Positions 36,636-49,229 of a stretch of DNA of 64,000 bases are shown piece by piece. Position 1 is the first letter of the stretch. Every line of letters begins with the position of its first letter. The stretch is taken from NCBI RefSeq assembly GCF_937616625.2, contig NC_065577.1, positions 2,893,001 to 2,957,000 of the forward strand. Direction: 5' to 3'. Under the pieces are notes generated by a model, which was not told where the DNA came from, ran no database searches, and was given only the letters and a program-made list of their open reading frames with translations. The translations under genes were made by a program, and so were the position numbers. Origin of the DNA: Mercurialis annua. Lineage: Eukaryota; Streptophyta; Magnoliopsida; Malpighiales; Euphorbiaceae.

Positions 36636-36775
36636 ATATCAAATTTCCTGCACACCCAAAAACAAGAACACCCCACGTAAAATCCAATAAACACAAAAAA
36701 AATAAAAATAAAAAACAGAAAATAAAAGCTAACACAATCAAGAATATAATACTCTTAATTTATTAAGTACGCAAT

Positions 36776-36795
36776 TGTCCCCGGCAACGGCGCCA
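36776..36795 (-). promoter_or_regulatory. Primer-binding site of the LTR element
   Basis: Minus strand TGGCGCCGTTGCCGGGGACA, six bases inside the 5' LTR. It is the Asp-tRNA type primer site usual in Athila-like plant gypsy elements. It fixes the element's orientation as minus. Confidence 0.88.
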
Positions 36796-36801
36796 AAAAC
36801 T

Positions 36802-38447
36802 TGTTGGCAAATAATCGCAAGTGTACGATATCGCGCAAGTAATATAACTTGGAAGACCAAGTATCGATCCCACAGAGACAATGGACTTAATCACTAATTT
36901 CAAATATTCTTTAATCGGCTAGCTAGAAAAATCAATCGGGTTTTGTAATTTAATTAAACTAATATAAACTGAAAACAAATAATAAAATAGGGTTTAAAAC
37001 AATAAGATTAAAAAGTTCAAGGATTGATAATCCCAAATAAATAAGCAAAATTATGGAATAGGATTTCTTAGTGATTTTATCGCGAATCGAGCTATTCTAA
37101 AGCACCGAATCCCGCCCTCTCAAGCCTCAAAGATCCGAATAAAATCACAACCTAATTAACTAACCAATTATTAACTCGCTCTCACGATATTAAAACTGAA
37201 TTAAATAATCAAATTATAATTATGAAGCAAACTCAATGACTACCTAAATTCCAACCCGCTCTCACGGCGTTTTTCTCTAAGTTCTTAATTATCTATGTCT
37301 ATTTAATTAACAATCTCTCAATTAGTTAACTAAACACAAACTCATGAACTAAGTAGCTAATTTAATCCAAGCAATAAGATTAATAATTAAGACACGAATT
37401 AATACTAATCCATCCAATCCAAGTAATTACCAATTTATAAGTTCATATCAACCTTTGAACAAGGGTTTTAGTTACTCATAATAAAACTGAAACAAAACAA
37501 GAAGGATGATGAAGAAGAAAGCATAATTAAACAATAAATACCGGAGTTGTCAATTTCGGAAAGAATCGTCTTGATTAAACTTGAAATCTTCAACAATCGT
37601 CTTGCAGAAACTAATTATAAACTACTTATAAACTGCTGGAAAAAACTAAACTAAAAGCTATTCTAAGAGAAAATAATTAAAACTAATGTATTCTAAATTA
37701 TTCTACATTATTCTACATCTTAAATTGAGTCTAGTACAAGGTCTTTATATAGTAGGAGAAGTTCCGGAGTCTTCTAATTCGTATTGCAAATCAATTTGTA
37801 ATAGGAGTTGTAATTGTGAGTTGAGGAAGAATTTCACTCCAAATCAAATCCTGAAGCATGCGTATTTTACTCTTGTCCCGTTCGGGAAAACTGTAGTTCC
37901 GTTCGTGACATGCCCAATTTTCTTCTTTCCCGAACGGAACAAACCATTCACGTTCGAAAAAACTGTAGACCGAAAGCTTTGATATCAGATTCCTTCTTGA
38001 GTCCCGAACGGGACAAGGCTTTTCCGTTCGGGACACAATTTCAGCTGCGAAACTACAAACTTCAAAACTTCATAACTCGATGTAGAAAACTCCAAATGAG
38101 TCGGTTCTTGAACCGCTGGAAAGCTTAGGATGTCTACTTTATTTCTTATGAAGAACATAAAGTCATTTGAAGTCATTATCTGCTCCAAAATTGCCAATGA
38201 ATGCGCCGGGGTCAGATTTTCATGTGTGCAAATGTGCTTTCTTCATTCCCAAGCTTCACGACCTCAATCTAATCCACGATTTATACTCTTTATTGCTCAA
38301 AATGCTCCATAATCACTAAATAATCCTTGAAACACTAACACACACCATAAAGCATAAAAATACTAAATAATGTATGAATAATACGATAAAAGCGATTAAA
38401 GATGCGTAGAAACGACTCGAAATATAGGAGTAATTTTACTCCTATCA
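36802..38447 (-). repeat. 5' LTR (minus-strand element)
   Basis: 1646 bp, same length as the other LTR, and by eye the same sequence from end to end. The terminal TG…CA is intact. Equal LTRs mean a very recent insertion, because they are identical at integration and diverge afterwards. Confidence 0.95.
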
Positions 38448-38452
38448 GTAAC

Positions 38453-39789
38453 TCAAAAGAAAAAATAGTACAAAAATCTCTCAATTGGCTTTTTATCTTT
38501 TCATCTATACCTCAAAACATATTTATTCCTATTTTACCCTGTGGCTATTAAATGAATGATATTTTCTTTGAATCTCAAGATCTCTGTAAGCAACGGTATA
38601 CAACGCCGGAGGAGAACGGAGGCGCCGCCACCGGGGGAAGAAGACAATTGTTTCCATCCACGGCCTATGCTCCGACGATCGACATTTATGCTCTGACAAC
38701 GTTTATGCTTCAATAGCTCGACCTTTCGTCCATCTACTTTCAAGATTTTTAAGGCAGAGCACGTAATTTCTACTGTTGGAGAAAATAATAAAAATAGACG
38801 GAGGAAACCGGCAAACGTAAACATAAGCGGAGATGTTACAGATGTAAGCCGGAATAGAAAAATGAAAAATGATTATGTAGTGTCTCAAAGGAAGTAGTAG
38901 ACTGGAAACTGAGATTTGCAGTATTAGAAGCAAAAAATCATTAAGCAAGTCTGAACTTATGGTTAAGAAGGTATTTAATTTTATAAAAATGGAAGAATTT
39001 GTGAGAAGATGTATGGTGGTGAAGTTGGTTCGAGTTTTGGAACTACAAATCGAAGAAGCAACCTCATCGTCACTTTTTGATTTTGTTTTGTGGTGTCTCT
39101 GAAATCCATATGCCAGAAGGTCTTTGTTTAACTCTAATAAATTTGATTTGGGTTTCCTGTAGGTGCTTTTGAGATGGGTACTTCATTTTCTATGGAAGAC
39201 AAGTCGGATTAATTTGATTTTTGATAATTAAAGGTTAATTATTGTACTAGCTGTCATGATAATTTTAGTAGTTGGATGCTTTATTTATTTATTATTATTT
39301 ATTTTTTTGAAAGAAGTTGGATGCTTTATTTGTATAAGGATGATTTATTTTTCGAATCATATTCCGTTGTCTATTCTAATCAAATATTAAATAGGTTTAT
39401 TTATATAAATATAAATTTTACATTTTAAATATATATTTATTAGTTTGTGGTGTGTTTATATAATTATAAATCGACTCTTTATTAATTTTAAATTTTTAAT
39501 ATACATTTATTAATTTATTATGTGTTTTTATAACCATGAACCAACTCATTGTCAACTCTAGAATAGACATTGATATTGTGTATGTGATAATGAATCAACT
39601 CGTTGTCAACTTTAAATTTTTTAAATGTACATTTATTAATTTATTATATATTTTTGTAATTATAAATAAACTCGTTGTCAACTTTTAATTTCAAATATTC
39701 ATTTATTAATTTATTATGTGTTGCTAGACATTCAGGTAATTGAGTGACTTATTCGTTAGCCAAAAAATCAACCGAAAATCAACTGAAAA
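38453..39789. other. Left interior of MULE beta
   Basis: Continues the beta terminal repeat (AAAATCTCTCAATTGGC…TATACCTCAAAAC) to about 38540. Then comes a GC-rich patch (38595-38640, GCCGGAGGAGAACGGAGG) in otherwise AT-rich DNA, then plain AT-rich sequence. No gene recognised; the GC-rich patch could be captured host DNA. Confidence 0.45.
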
Positions 39790-40570
39790 TCAATCAGATA
39801 TCAACCAATTGTCAACCAAATGATTTTTCATTTTTCTTCAACGACACATTTAAAAATTATTATTACCATGTTTTCCCTCCTTAATATTGACAAACGTTGA
39901 TTTCGACTGTTTTGGCGAGTTTCATTTAATTTGTTGAAACTCTTATTTTATAATTTACTAAATTATAAAGATCATTCAAATGTCAATCGAAAATTAACCA
40001 AATGTCAACTAAATGTCAACTGAAATAAATTAAAAATCAACCGGATATCAACCAAATGTCAACCAAATATCAACCAAATGATTTTTTATTTTTCTTCAAC
40101 AACACATTTAAAAACTATTATTACCATGTTTTCCCTCCTTAATATTGACAAATGTTGATTTTGATTGTTTTGGCGAGTTTGCTTTAATTTCCTGAAACTC
40201 TTCTTTTATAATTTTACTAAATTTTAAAGACATCCAAATGTCATTTAAAGGTCAACCGAATGTCAACTGAAATAAACTGAAAATCAACCAAATATCAACC
40301 AAATGATTTTTCATTTTCCTTCAACGACACATTTAAAAACTATTATTACCATATGTTCCCTACTTAATATTGACAAACGTTGATTTTGACTGTTTTGACG
40401 AGTTTGCTTTAATTTGCTGAAACTCTTGTTTTTTAATTTGATTAAATTTTAAAAATCATCCAAATGTCAATAGAAAATTAACCAAATGTCAACTAAAGGT
40501 CAACCGAATGTCAACCGAAATAAACTGAATGCCAACTGAATATCAACCGAATGCCAAATGTTTCTCACTG
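39790..40570 (+). repeat. 225-260-bp tandem repeat in beta, three copies
   Basis: The block beginning ACCAAATGATTTTTCATTTT recurs at about 39815, 40074 and 40299, each with ACATTTAAAAA(C/T)TATTATTACC and TTGACAAACGTTGATTT. The copies are separated by runs of AAATCAACC/AAATGTCAACC units. No coding content. Confidence 0.82.
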
Positions 40571-40754
40571 ACACGGAGTGGGTACATGAATATGTTTCAA
40601 CTTGGATTTTTTTTAATATTTTAAGAAGAAATTAATAGTGAGAATTGAATATTTATAAGATCAACCAAACATCAACCTAATATTAATCAAATATCAAAAT
40701 AATCTAAAACTAAGCTAAGTTCATGCAGATGAATTGCCAATCAAGCAATGCTCT

Positions 40755-40865
40755 TGCTTGCGTGATGTCTAGTCTGTCATATGGAGAAGCTTGAAGCATG
40801 TCCATGATCAAGTTTGTCACTGAAGTGTTATATTTAGGCAAATTTGGAATGCAATAGTTTCCTTT
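40755..40865 (-). pseudogene. Captured protein-kinase exon fragment in MULE beta
   Basis: On the minus strand the frame reads GNYCIPNLPKYNTSVTNLIM + DMLQASPYDRLDITQ, strongly like the C-lobe end of plant AP2-associated/NAK-type kinases (GNYRIP.LPKY…LI..MLQ..P..RPDITQ). Only about 37 codons are present, with no flanking kinase motifs. The frame stops matching after DITQ, possibly at the donor's exon border. A gene fragment inside a transposase-less MULE is the definition of a Pack-MULE. Confidence 0.75.
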
Positions 40866-40869
40866 TAAT

Positions 40870-42264
40870 CTCATCTACAATCTTAGAAGGTATCCCCTGC
40901 TACTTTATTTTTATTCTCAAGAGAATTAGTTGACATTGATTATAATAAATAAATAAAAAACCAATGCTGGCTTTCTCATGTCAACAGTGTTGATTTGTGT
41001 TCTTATCTACCTACAAGACTAATAGAAACAACATCCACTTGTTAGATCTAAAAATAAAATAAAAAATTATAATAATACATATAGAAATGCTAAAAAATAT
41101 CAAAAAAAATATAATTAATTACTAATTAAACTAACAACTGAATCTTTTTTTTTGATAATTAACAACTGAATCTTATCAATTTCAGTTTACATCGGGTTGA
41201 TTTTTAACTTGCAGCAAATGTACTTCAATTTTATTTTTTGGTTTAAACATATTAAAAAATGACGCTTTCTATAATATGTCAACCGTGTAGTAAAATAGAG
41301 AAAAAAAATACTCACTATAAATTTTAAAATTATTTTATTTTTAGGATGGTTTACATCAAGTTCATTTCAAGTTCATTTCCTTCATGTAATTTTGGACAAA
41401 TCAAAATGTATCACCGGCATCTAATTTCTCAATGAATATTAATTGAATTTAAATAAATTAAAATTTGTCTTTGAACGTTCCTTTCACCTTGTGCACTACG
41501 TTATCTTCAAATATTTCATCTGTACAATAAAAATTAAACAAGACAAAACAATAAGAAATTTTGATTTCTATATGTAATTTAACATTTGATATGAAATTGA
41601 AACAAGTGTGACATTCAAAGAAACACAAAATGAATAAAGCACACAGTACAAATTGAAAGATAGGCTCTTCAGTAAAAATGATTGTGAATAATTTCTAAGA
41701 ATAAACGATGAAGAAAACCATAGCAATTTCATCTATAAGACTTGCACTTTTTTCGTAGTAAAATTGTGATGTAAAACTTACCAAGGAAGGAGGATTGATG
41801 GTGATAGTTTCCCAAGAAGCAATTAGTTCCTGAATAAGAGCAAATAAGTATTAACAGTTAAATTAAAATCCACCATAGCCATATCATCAGACATGGTCGA
41901 CTTTTCCAGATTTGAAAGAAAAAAGAGATTTGAAGCAACAGTGTTGTAACGACATCGGTTTAAATAGCACCAACAATCGCCGACGTCGGGAAGTTGACGG
42001 CGCCGGTGGACATGGAAGCATCGTTGGCAGCGTCATCTATGACTGAAAGGATAATAACGACAGTTCCTCTCAGTTTCTTATTTTCTAGTGAGTTGGAGAA
42101 GAAAGGGGTATACATGTCCTATTTTTTTAGTAAACCAGCTCATTTTAAGTTTTGGGGTATTCATGAAAAGTTGTACTTTTTTCTGAGAGATTTTCGCATA
42201 AAAGTATTTTGTGAGGCACTAATGAAAACCTAATATGATTTAAGGGGATTTGTGTACTTAGCCC
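40870..42264. other. Right interior and right terminal repeat of MULE beta
   Basis: AT-rich with no gene recognised. At about 41937-42025 a GC-rich patch (GCCGACGTCGGGAAGTTGAC) matches, inverted, the patch in alpha at 42440-42530. The last 170 bases are the terminal repeat ending GTGTACTTAGCCC. Confidence 0.5.
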
Positions 42265-42770
42265 CACAAAATATTAATATGCAAAAATCTCTCACGGCAA
42301 AATAAATTTTTTCATAAATACCTCAAAACCCAATATACACCAATTTGTTATTAAACTAAGACCCTTATGCCCCCCTTCTTTAAGAATGGAAAACAACAGA
42401 TCAAAAGCATGTGGCGTTGTTATCCTTGCCTTCGTCTCTAACAATTGTCGTCGCCGTTTCCATGTCCACAACTGCTGTTAACTTTCCGGCGTTGACCGTT
42501 GCCAACTGATGTCGTCGTCGTTTAATTGTTGCTTCAAATTTGCTCTTTCTTCAAATTTTTTGTTCTATGGCATAAGAGTTTCATGAGAATTGGGAGTAAT
42601 ACGATGATGATAAGCTAAGAAAAAACTAAGAGCTGAGATGTTTAATTCTTGTACAGATTGTGATTATAGTATGAGAATTGAGAAAAAGAAGATTTAATTA
42701 GAACTTTCCGCTGAGAGTTTTTACCGGAAGTTGATTCCACGAGACTTAAGGGGATGTTGAATGTGGATTT

Positions 42771-43056
42771 GTGTTCTGTGATATAGAGATAAACAAGGGA
42801 ATTGATGATTTTAATTTTAGTGGAGTGGATACTAAATTAGATCCAAGCCAAAATTACAGGAAAAAAATTGGATTGGATCTTGATAATAATCCAAGCAATG
42901 ATGCTGATTTTGATACTTGCGGTGTTGACATCATAAATATGGTTCAGAATTGAATGATTTTAAGAGAGAGAGCCAATTTCAGTGTAAAATTTGCAGACAT
43001 AAATGTGTTGTCTGTTTTAAGCTTTTTGCTTCAAGCCAAGCTTTAGGTGGTCATAA
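42771..43056 (+). pseudogene. Captured C2H2 (QALGGH) zinc-finger fragment in MULE alpha
   Basis: An open frame from 42771 (MFCDIEINKGIDDFNFSG…) stops near 42953. The next frame then reads SELNDFKRESQFQCKICRHK then CVVCFKLFASSQALGGHK. QALGGH is the plant-specific helix of C2H2 zinc-finger factors such as ZAT/EPF-type repressors. Only one recognisable finger remains and a frameshift separates it from the upstream frame, so it is not a functional gene. Its place inside alpha suggests capture of a host gene piece. Confidence 0.72.
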
Positions 43057-43554
43057 AATATAATGTTCCACATTTGACACTTTAGCAAATAACTTGTGCT
43101 AATTGTTTTTTCCAATAATGCAGTTATCTAAACACAGGTGATCCAAAAGGAACTGATTTGACTTCCTCAAATGTGGGTTTCAATTTTTTTAGAAAAACAT
43201 GCTATCCTTATTCTTTTGTGGTTTCTTGAAATTAGTATTTCAAGTGCTTTTAATGGAGAAAGTTGAACATCTTCTTCAATATGCTTGTATTGATACAAAT
43301 ACTTAAGATATTGAATTCTATTTTTATTATGTACTGTTTGATTAAGATTATATATAGTGTTTTTAAAAGTAGAAGGTGGATTCAGTTCAGTGACATCTAA
43401 AATCAAACTATACAAATAAATTCTTTATTATTTATAGTAATATTTAAATTTATATAAATTTAGTGTGAACGCAACGTCAATCTTATGTAAACTATAAAAA
43501 TATGATTTTTTTTTTGCAAAAGAACTATATTTATGTATAGATAAATATATTTAA

Positions 43555-43662
<108 letters not shown>

Positions 43663-43768
43663 AAAGGAACAACAAAATATTGTATCTTACAATATATATT
43701 TACTACTTTATTACGTGTTTTCGTAACCGTAAATTAACTCATTGTCAATTATATGTTTTAAATAGCAG

Positions 43769-45340
43769 CTACATAAGAGACAATAAAAACGAGAAAGTTG
43801 TATGAAACTTAGAGTTGACATTAAGTTGATTCATAGTTATAAAAACACATAATAAACTAATAAATGTATTTTTAAAATTGAAAATTGACAATGAGAATTG
43901 ATTCATGGTTACTTTAACAATAGAAAACAAAACAATATTGTACGTGAAATAAAACTAAAATTAAATTGAGACAGAATAAAATTAAATTTGATGTATAGTT
44001 GATCTCAGGTTAATTTCGGGTTGATCTTATGTTTATTTTAGGTTGATATTTGGTTGATTTTAGGTTGATCTTTGGGTGATTTAAGTTGATAATTGATTGA
44101 TCTGATATATGCAAATAAGCCTAGTTACCAAAATAAATTTTAGTGAGTTGATTTATGGTTATTTAAACACATAATAAATTAATAAATGTATATCTAGAAT
44201 ATAAAGTGGACCATGAGTTGATTTATGGTTATTTATACACATGAATCTAAATTTGACAATATTACTTAAATACTGGATAAAATAATAAATGTATATTTGA
44301 AATGTAAATAAGAGACAATAAAAATATTAAAATTGTATGAAATCTAGAGTTGACATTAAATTGATTCATGGTTATAAACACACATAATAAATTAATAAAT
44401 ATATTTTTAAAATTGAAAATTAACAATGAAAATTGATTCATGGCTAGATAAACTGATTATAAACTAATAAATGTTTAGTTTATAGTTGACATTAAGTTGA
44501 TTCATGGTTATAAACACACATAATAAATTAATAAATATATTTTTAAAATTGAAAATTAACAATGAGAATTGATTCATGGCTAGATAAACCGATTATAAAC
44601 TAATAAATGTTTAGTTTAGAGTTGACAATGAGTTGATTCATGTTTATATAAAAACATTATAAACTAATTAATATAAAATTAAAATTTAAAGTTGACAATG
44701 AGTTGATTTATGAATACTTAAACACATAATAAATTGATAAATGTATATCTAGAATATAAAGTGGATAATGAGTTAATTTATGATTACTTATACACATGAA
44801 TAAAGTTGGCAATAGGTTAATTTGTGATTATTTAAATATTGATAAGATAATAATAACTGTATATTTGAAATATAAATAAGAGACAATAAAAACGTTAAAG
44901 TTGTATGAAATCTAGAGTTGACATTAAGTTGATTCATGAATATAAAAACATATAATAAACTAATATATGTATATTTAAAATCGAAAGTTGACAATGAAAG
45001 TTGATTCATGGTTACATAAACCGATTATAAACTAATAAATATTTAGTTTTTTTTTGAATAATAAATATTTAGTTAAGAGTTGACAATAAGTTGATTATTA
45101 TTTATATAAAAACATGATAAACTAATTAATATAAATTTTAAATTTAAAGTTGACATAATTTAATTGATGGTTACTTAAACACATAATAAATTAATAAATT
45201 TAAAATCTAGAATATAAAGTGGACAATGAGTTATATTTATGGTTACTTACACGCATGAATTTAAAGTTGACAATAAATTAATTTATGGTTACTTAAATAC
45301 TGGATAAAATAATAAATGTATATTTGAAATAGAAAGTTGA
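43769..45340 (+). repeat. Higher-order tandem array in MULE alpha
   Basis: The block GAGACAATAAAAA…AGAGTTGACATTAAGTTGAT starts at about 43769, 44309 and 44881, so the large period is about 540-570 bp. Each block contains subunits of the form GTTGATTCATGGTTA + n + CATAATAAA(T/C)TAATAAAT. At 43990-44105 there are GGTTGATTT/GGTTGATAT units, the inverse of the ATCAACC units in beta. No coding content. Confidence 0.78.
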
Positions 45341-46342
45341 TTTCTGGTTATTTACATACATGGTAAAGAAATAAAAAAAAACTCAATATAATATAAAGTT
45401 AATTTTTAAAAGTAGTTTACAATATTTTTATTTAAACTATAATAAAATGATATAAAAATAAAAATAGATAAAAAAATTGTTAATTAACTATAAATATTAA
45501 ATAATTAAGAGTTGGTTTAAATTTGATTTAAAGTTGATAATAAAATTTTAAATTAAAAAAGACAATTTGTAATGTAATATATATTTGCAGGTATAATTGT
45601 TTTTGTCACTATTGTGTTGGTCAATTGGATTAGAGCCTTAGAGGTGAAGGTTATTGCTTGAGTTTTCACTATCATCACCACAAACACTCATATTCCCACT
45701 CACAATTCAAAATATGCCAGTTAACTCACAACGCGAGCCTCATCGTTTAGCTCATTGTAGACATTCCTCCCCAACGTAGTGAACTCAGTTTGCTTCACTG
45801 CAGTAATACCACTACTTTTTTATCCAACTACATTTGATCTGACCCGACCTTTTCTTATCAACTCATTCATTGTTCTTCTACTATTAGCAGTAACTAGATC
45901 CATGATTTCTTTCTTCATTTTCAGCTCAATCTCTCTTCCAAATCCGATCTAGTTTAGCTCACCGTGCCGGTTAGATATCCACTTCTTATGACAAAATGAG
46001 CCGGGTCAAGCCTCGGTCGGGTTCCGAAATGTATAAAACTCTTTGTTGGTATGACCTTTGTCAGTTCCGGCGTCGGTGGTATAGTTATTGCCGGTGTGTT
46101 TGTCATCACTGGCAGAGCTTGATAAATGGTGTGTTGTTGGTGGGTCCCAAGTTAAGTATAAGAGAAGAAAAAGGCATGCATAATGTGTGACAGCTCATTA
46201 ATGAAGGGTAAAATGGTATTGAAGTTATGATGAGGTATAAATGAAAAGTTTAAAAGCTAATTGAGAGACTTCTGCATAATTTATTTTTTTGAGTCGCTAA
46301 TGTATATTTTTATAAAAATGAGATATAGGGTGTAATTTCCTC
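45341..46342. other. Right interior and right terminal repeat of MULE alpha
   Basis: No gene recognised. A moderately GC-rich stretch (45990-46140, TTCCGGCGTCGGTGG) resembles the subterminal GC-rich patches of beta and gamma. The last 150 bases are the terminal repeat (…GAGAGACTT…GGGTGTAATTTCCTC). Confidence 0.5.
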
Positions 46343-47369
46343 TTAAAATTTTGTGATTATGCGTTGCTTTTATAGTTTTTAAGGTTCTTGAACGGTTATC
46401 CTTGCAACGAAAACCGATTGGTTTTTCCTCTTAAAATATCGAACCGAATGGGGTGGAAAATTTGGTTCGGCGAACATATACTTTTTTTGGTACAGGGTAC
46501 ATGAGGTGTCCTGAACGGACTCAACTATGAGATGGCACCTTTAAACCTTCCACATTCAGACTAATCCCCGCTCGAGCCGGGTAGGTCCCTTGCGGAGGCA
46601 AAGCTCTGACCCTAAATTTTAAACGGCTGCATACAACATGTGATCCAATAGAAATGGACGTGTAGTTGCTGATTGCTACTTTTAGGTTCAAATATTATTA
46701 CTTATTTTTGGTTTATTAGTACCTACTTTATTTTTCAATAATATTATTTATTTTTGGTTTATTACTATGAGGAAACTTTCCAGAGTACTTTATTTTTAAT
46801 TTTATTTACCACTCTATCCATATTTTTGACCTTTTTCTACCGCATACTTTTTTAAAATGGTTACGTTTCTAATACAGTTAAAAGAAAAGAGCACAAAAGC
46901 TTGAAAGTTGGAGGATGGAAGAGAGGATAATGAAGGAGAAAAAGATGGAGACCGTAATCTTTTGTGTTGGCAAAGTTTCTTATGGATTGATGATAACGAA
47001 ATACAGCGGAAAATAATTGATGCCTTAGTTGATTTCGCACCACTCTAAGTTCTTTTGGGATAAAGCATAAATATAACAAGCAATATGTGAATCCTAAAGA
47101 ATATTAAATTACTTGAGTAACTCTGGTTTTTGATTAATAGTTCATGTTTCGTCTTGATATTAGGCTTAAACATAGGAACTTTTTTTCATTTATATCTTAA
47201 CGTAGGAAAACAAAAGTACTCTTATTTGGTTTTTTGTGTTTCGACTCTATCCCAAATTAAAAACAATTGACGATTTAATTAATTTAATGAAAACATTAAA
47301 AGCAACTAAATAAAATGGTAATATCATATTGTAATCTATTTAAAAACATATAGAAAAACAGTGTATTAA

Positions 47370-47580
47370 AAACCGAATCGGTGAGGCCACCGGTTTTCAG
47401 TTCAATTGGTTGAACCTGTTCAATGATCGGTACAATCGGTTTAATAAACTTAAAAAATTGAAACCTGTTCATTCCGGTTCAACCCGGTCTAATCAAAAAT
47501 ATGGTTTTTTTACCTTTTCAGACCGGGCCACTGACCGGTTCGTGGTTCAATCGATCCGATCGGCCAGTCCGGTCTGTAAC
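47370..47580. repeat. CCGGTT-rich dispersed repeat
   Basis: Multiple CCGGTT/AACCGG and GGTTCAA motifs (ACCGGTTTTCAGTTCAATTG … GACCGGTTCGTGGTTCAATC). A related shorter copy lies near 2135-2190. Type unknown; no frame. Confidence 0.6.
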
Positions 47581-49229
47581 ACTGTAAAAAATTCTTCATC
47601 TTTAAAAACATTCAAAAAAAATCCTAATAATAAATTAGGTTTTAAAATTTTTATTAAACAAATTAAATGAATTAGAAAATATTTCCGATCCACCACTGTC
47701 TACCGTACTCCTCTGACTTGCGAACCCGTCGTTGTCGAGCGTGCCTTCGTTCTCTATCCATGGAAGGAGGCAAGCAGGTTCTCCTTTCATGGAAGGAGGC
47801 GAGCAACTCCTCCTCCAAATCTGAAATGAAAATTGTTCTTTTAAAAAAAATTAAATCCATTTTGTTTTTGAAAGAGTGTGGTTATGTGGTTTGTAATTTT
47901 AAAAAGTTATTGATAGTTAATTTAAATTAAATATAATATTATTCTAATTTGTTGAAATTTGCGAGGAAGAAAGCTTTTTTCTATATTAATAATATTAGCG
48001 TCTAATTAGAACATAGATTAAAAAAAAACTTTATCTTAAACTCTTTCCAAATAAAAAAAGTTAATTTAACGCTTTAAAGTAGAGTGGAAATACAAAAACC
48101 CAAATAAGAATACAATTGGTTTTTCTTATATCGGGATATAAATAAATAAAAGCTTTAAAATGAGTTTTAAGTAATTAAATCTTAATATTAATAGTATTAT
48201 TATGAGTTTGCTTAGTGTGAAATAAAATTATTTGAAATGTTTCATATAGGTCTAATATTATTTTCGATGATTAGATTACAAAGCAAGGAATTAAGGCTTC
48301 ACTTGGTTCAAAAATATATAATTTTCGGGAAATATGCTTTTCGGGAAGTTAATTACTGGGAAAGTTAATATGGAGGAAGTTAATATTTGCATTGCTTGGT
48401 CTACTTAATAACTTTCTGGTAAGTTAAATTTAATTGTTAATTAATTAAAATTTAAAGACAATATTATCCTTAATAACTAAATTGGCTAATTAAATGTAGG
48501 AATATAATAGTATTTTAAATAATTTAACTAGGGAAGATGAACTTATCTAGATTTTGCTAGGGAAGTCATTTTCCTAGTTAAAGGAAAGTCAACCTCTTTA
48601 CTTCTCGGAAAGTAAAATGGTAAAAATAAAGCAAGTGAGAAAAAAATACCATTTTCCGGAATATTTAGACAATCATAACAGCGGAACTTATTGCCATTGG
48701 ATAATAAGATATCGATCGAAGGAGGTTAAATTTAGACATATAGGTCCAGTATGAACACTTTGAATTGCTATCTAAATTGTTACAGTCGGTGTATTAGGAT
48801 AACCGGTTTATTAAGTTAAAAAGTCGATCAATTTAACTGAAAATGGATTATATTTTTAACTGGCCCTACTAGACTTTCCTCTTAACTGAAGTAAATTTGA
48901 CTGAATTAATTGAAAGTAAAAATCTAAACATACAAAATTACTAGTTAGTTTGGATAAATGGATAAAAATATAAAATAATACCAAAAGCTATAAAAAAAAT
49001 TGTTAATGAATTAACCGAAAATGTTAGAGCTCTTATCAGAAATCAAATTGGTATGTTTTATTGACTAAACTGAATTTACCAAATTCATCAGAAAATTTAA
49101 TGAAATTTAATCAAATTTAATTGAGATTGATAATTTGGTTTAGTCAACCATTTTTCACTATAATTGCATGAATCCATATTAATTTACATTTTGGATCATG
49201 TAATTTGTACAATTTTGTCGTCATGAGAG

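Larger units (their letters stand above)
32149..38447 (-). mobile_element. Non-autonomous Ty3/gypsy-type LTR retrotransposon nested in beta
   Basis: GTAAC at 32144-32148 is repeated at 38448-38452. The element is transcribed on the minus strand: LTR (38447-36802), primer site, truncated gag, a conserved pre-PPT motif and the second LTR (33794-32149). No protease, reverse transcriptase, RNase H or integrase frame is present in the 3-kb interior. The Asp-type primer site, the CTTGAGGACAAGCAAAGG motif near the PPT and GGGAGGCAATCCCAAG after gag are typical of Athila/Tat-related plant gypsy elements. It resembles TR-GAG or deleted derivatives mobilised by a relative. Confidence 0.92.
32098..42264. 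mobile_element. MULE beta, nested in alpha
   Basis: CACAAAATA at 32089-32097 is repeated at 42265-42273. The left end is GAGGAAATTACACTCTATGT and the inverted right end GGGCTAAGTACACAAATCCC, the same terminal family as alpha. Removing the LTR retrotransposon leaves about 3.9 kb without a transposase. It contains GC-rich subterminal patches (38.58-38.70 and 41.97-42.01 kb), a 225-260-bp tandem array and a fragment of a protein-kinase exon. Its insertion into alpha's left terminal repeat shows it is younger than alpha. Confidence 0.82.

Noticed and set aside
36438..36680. Plus-strand 80-aa frame within the LTR element
   Set aside because: Antisense to gag.
42771..42953. Stand-alone 60-aa gene
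   Set aside because: The frame continues, after a shift, into a QALGGH finger, so it is better read as part of a captured gene fragment.
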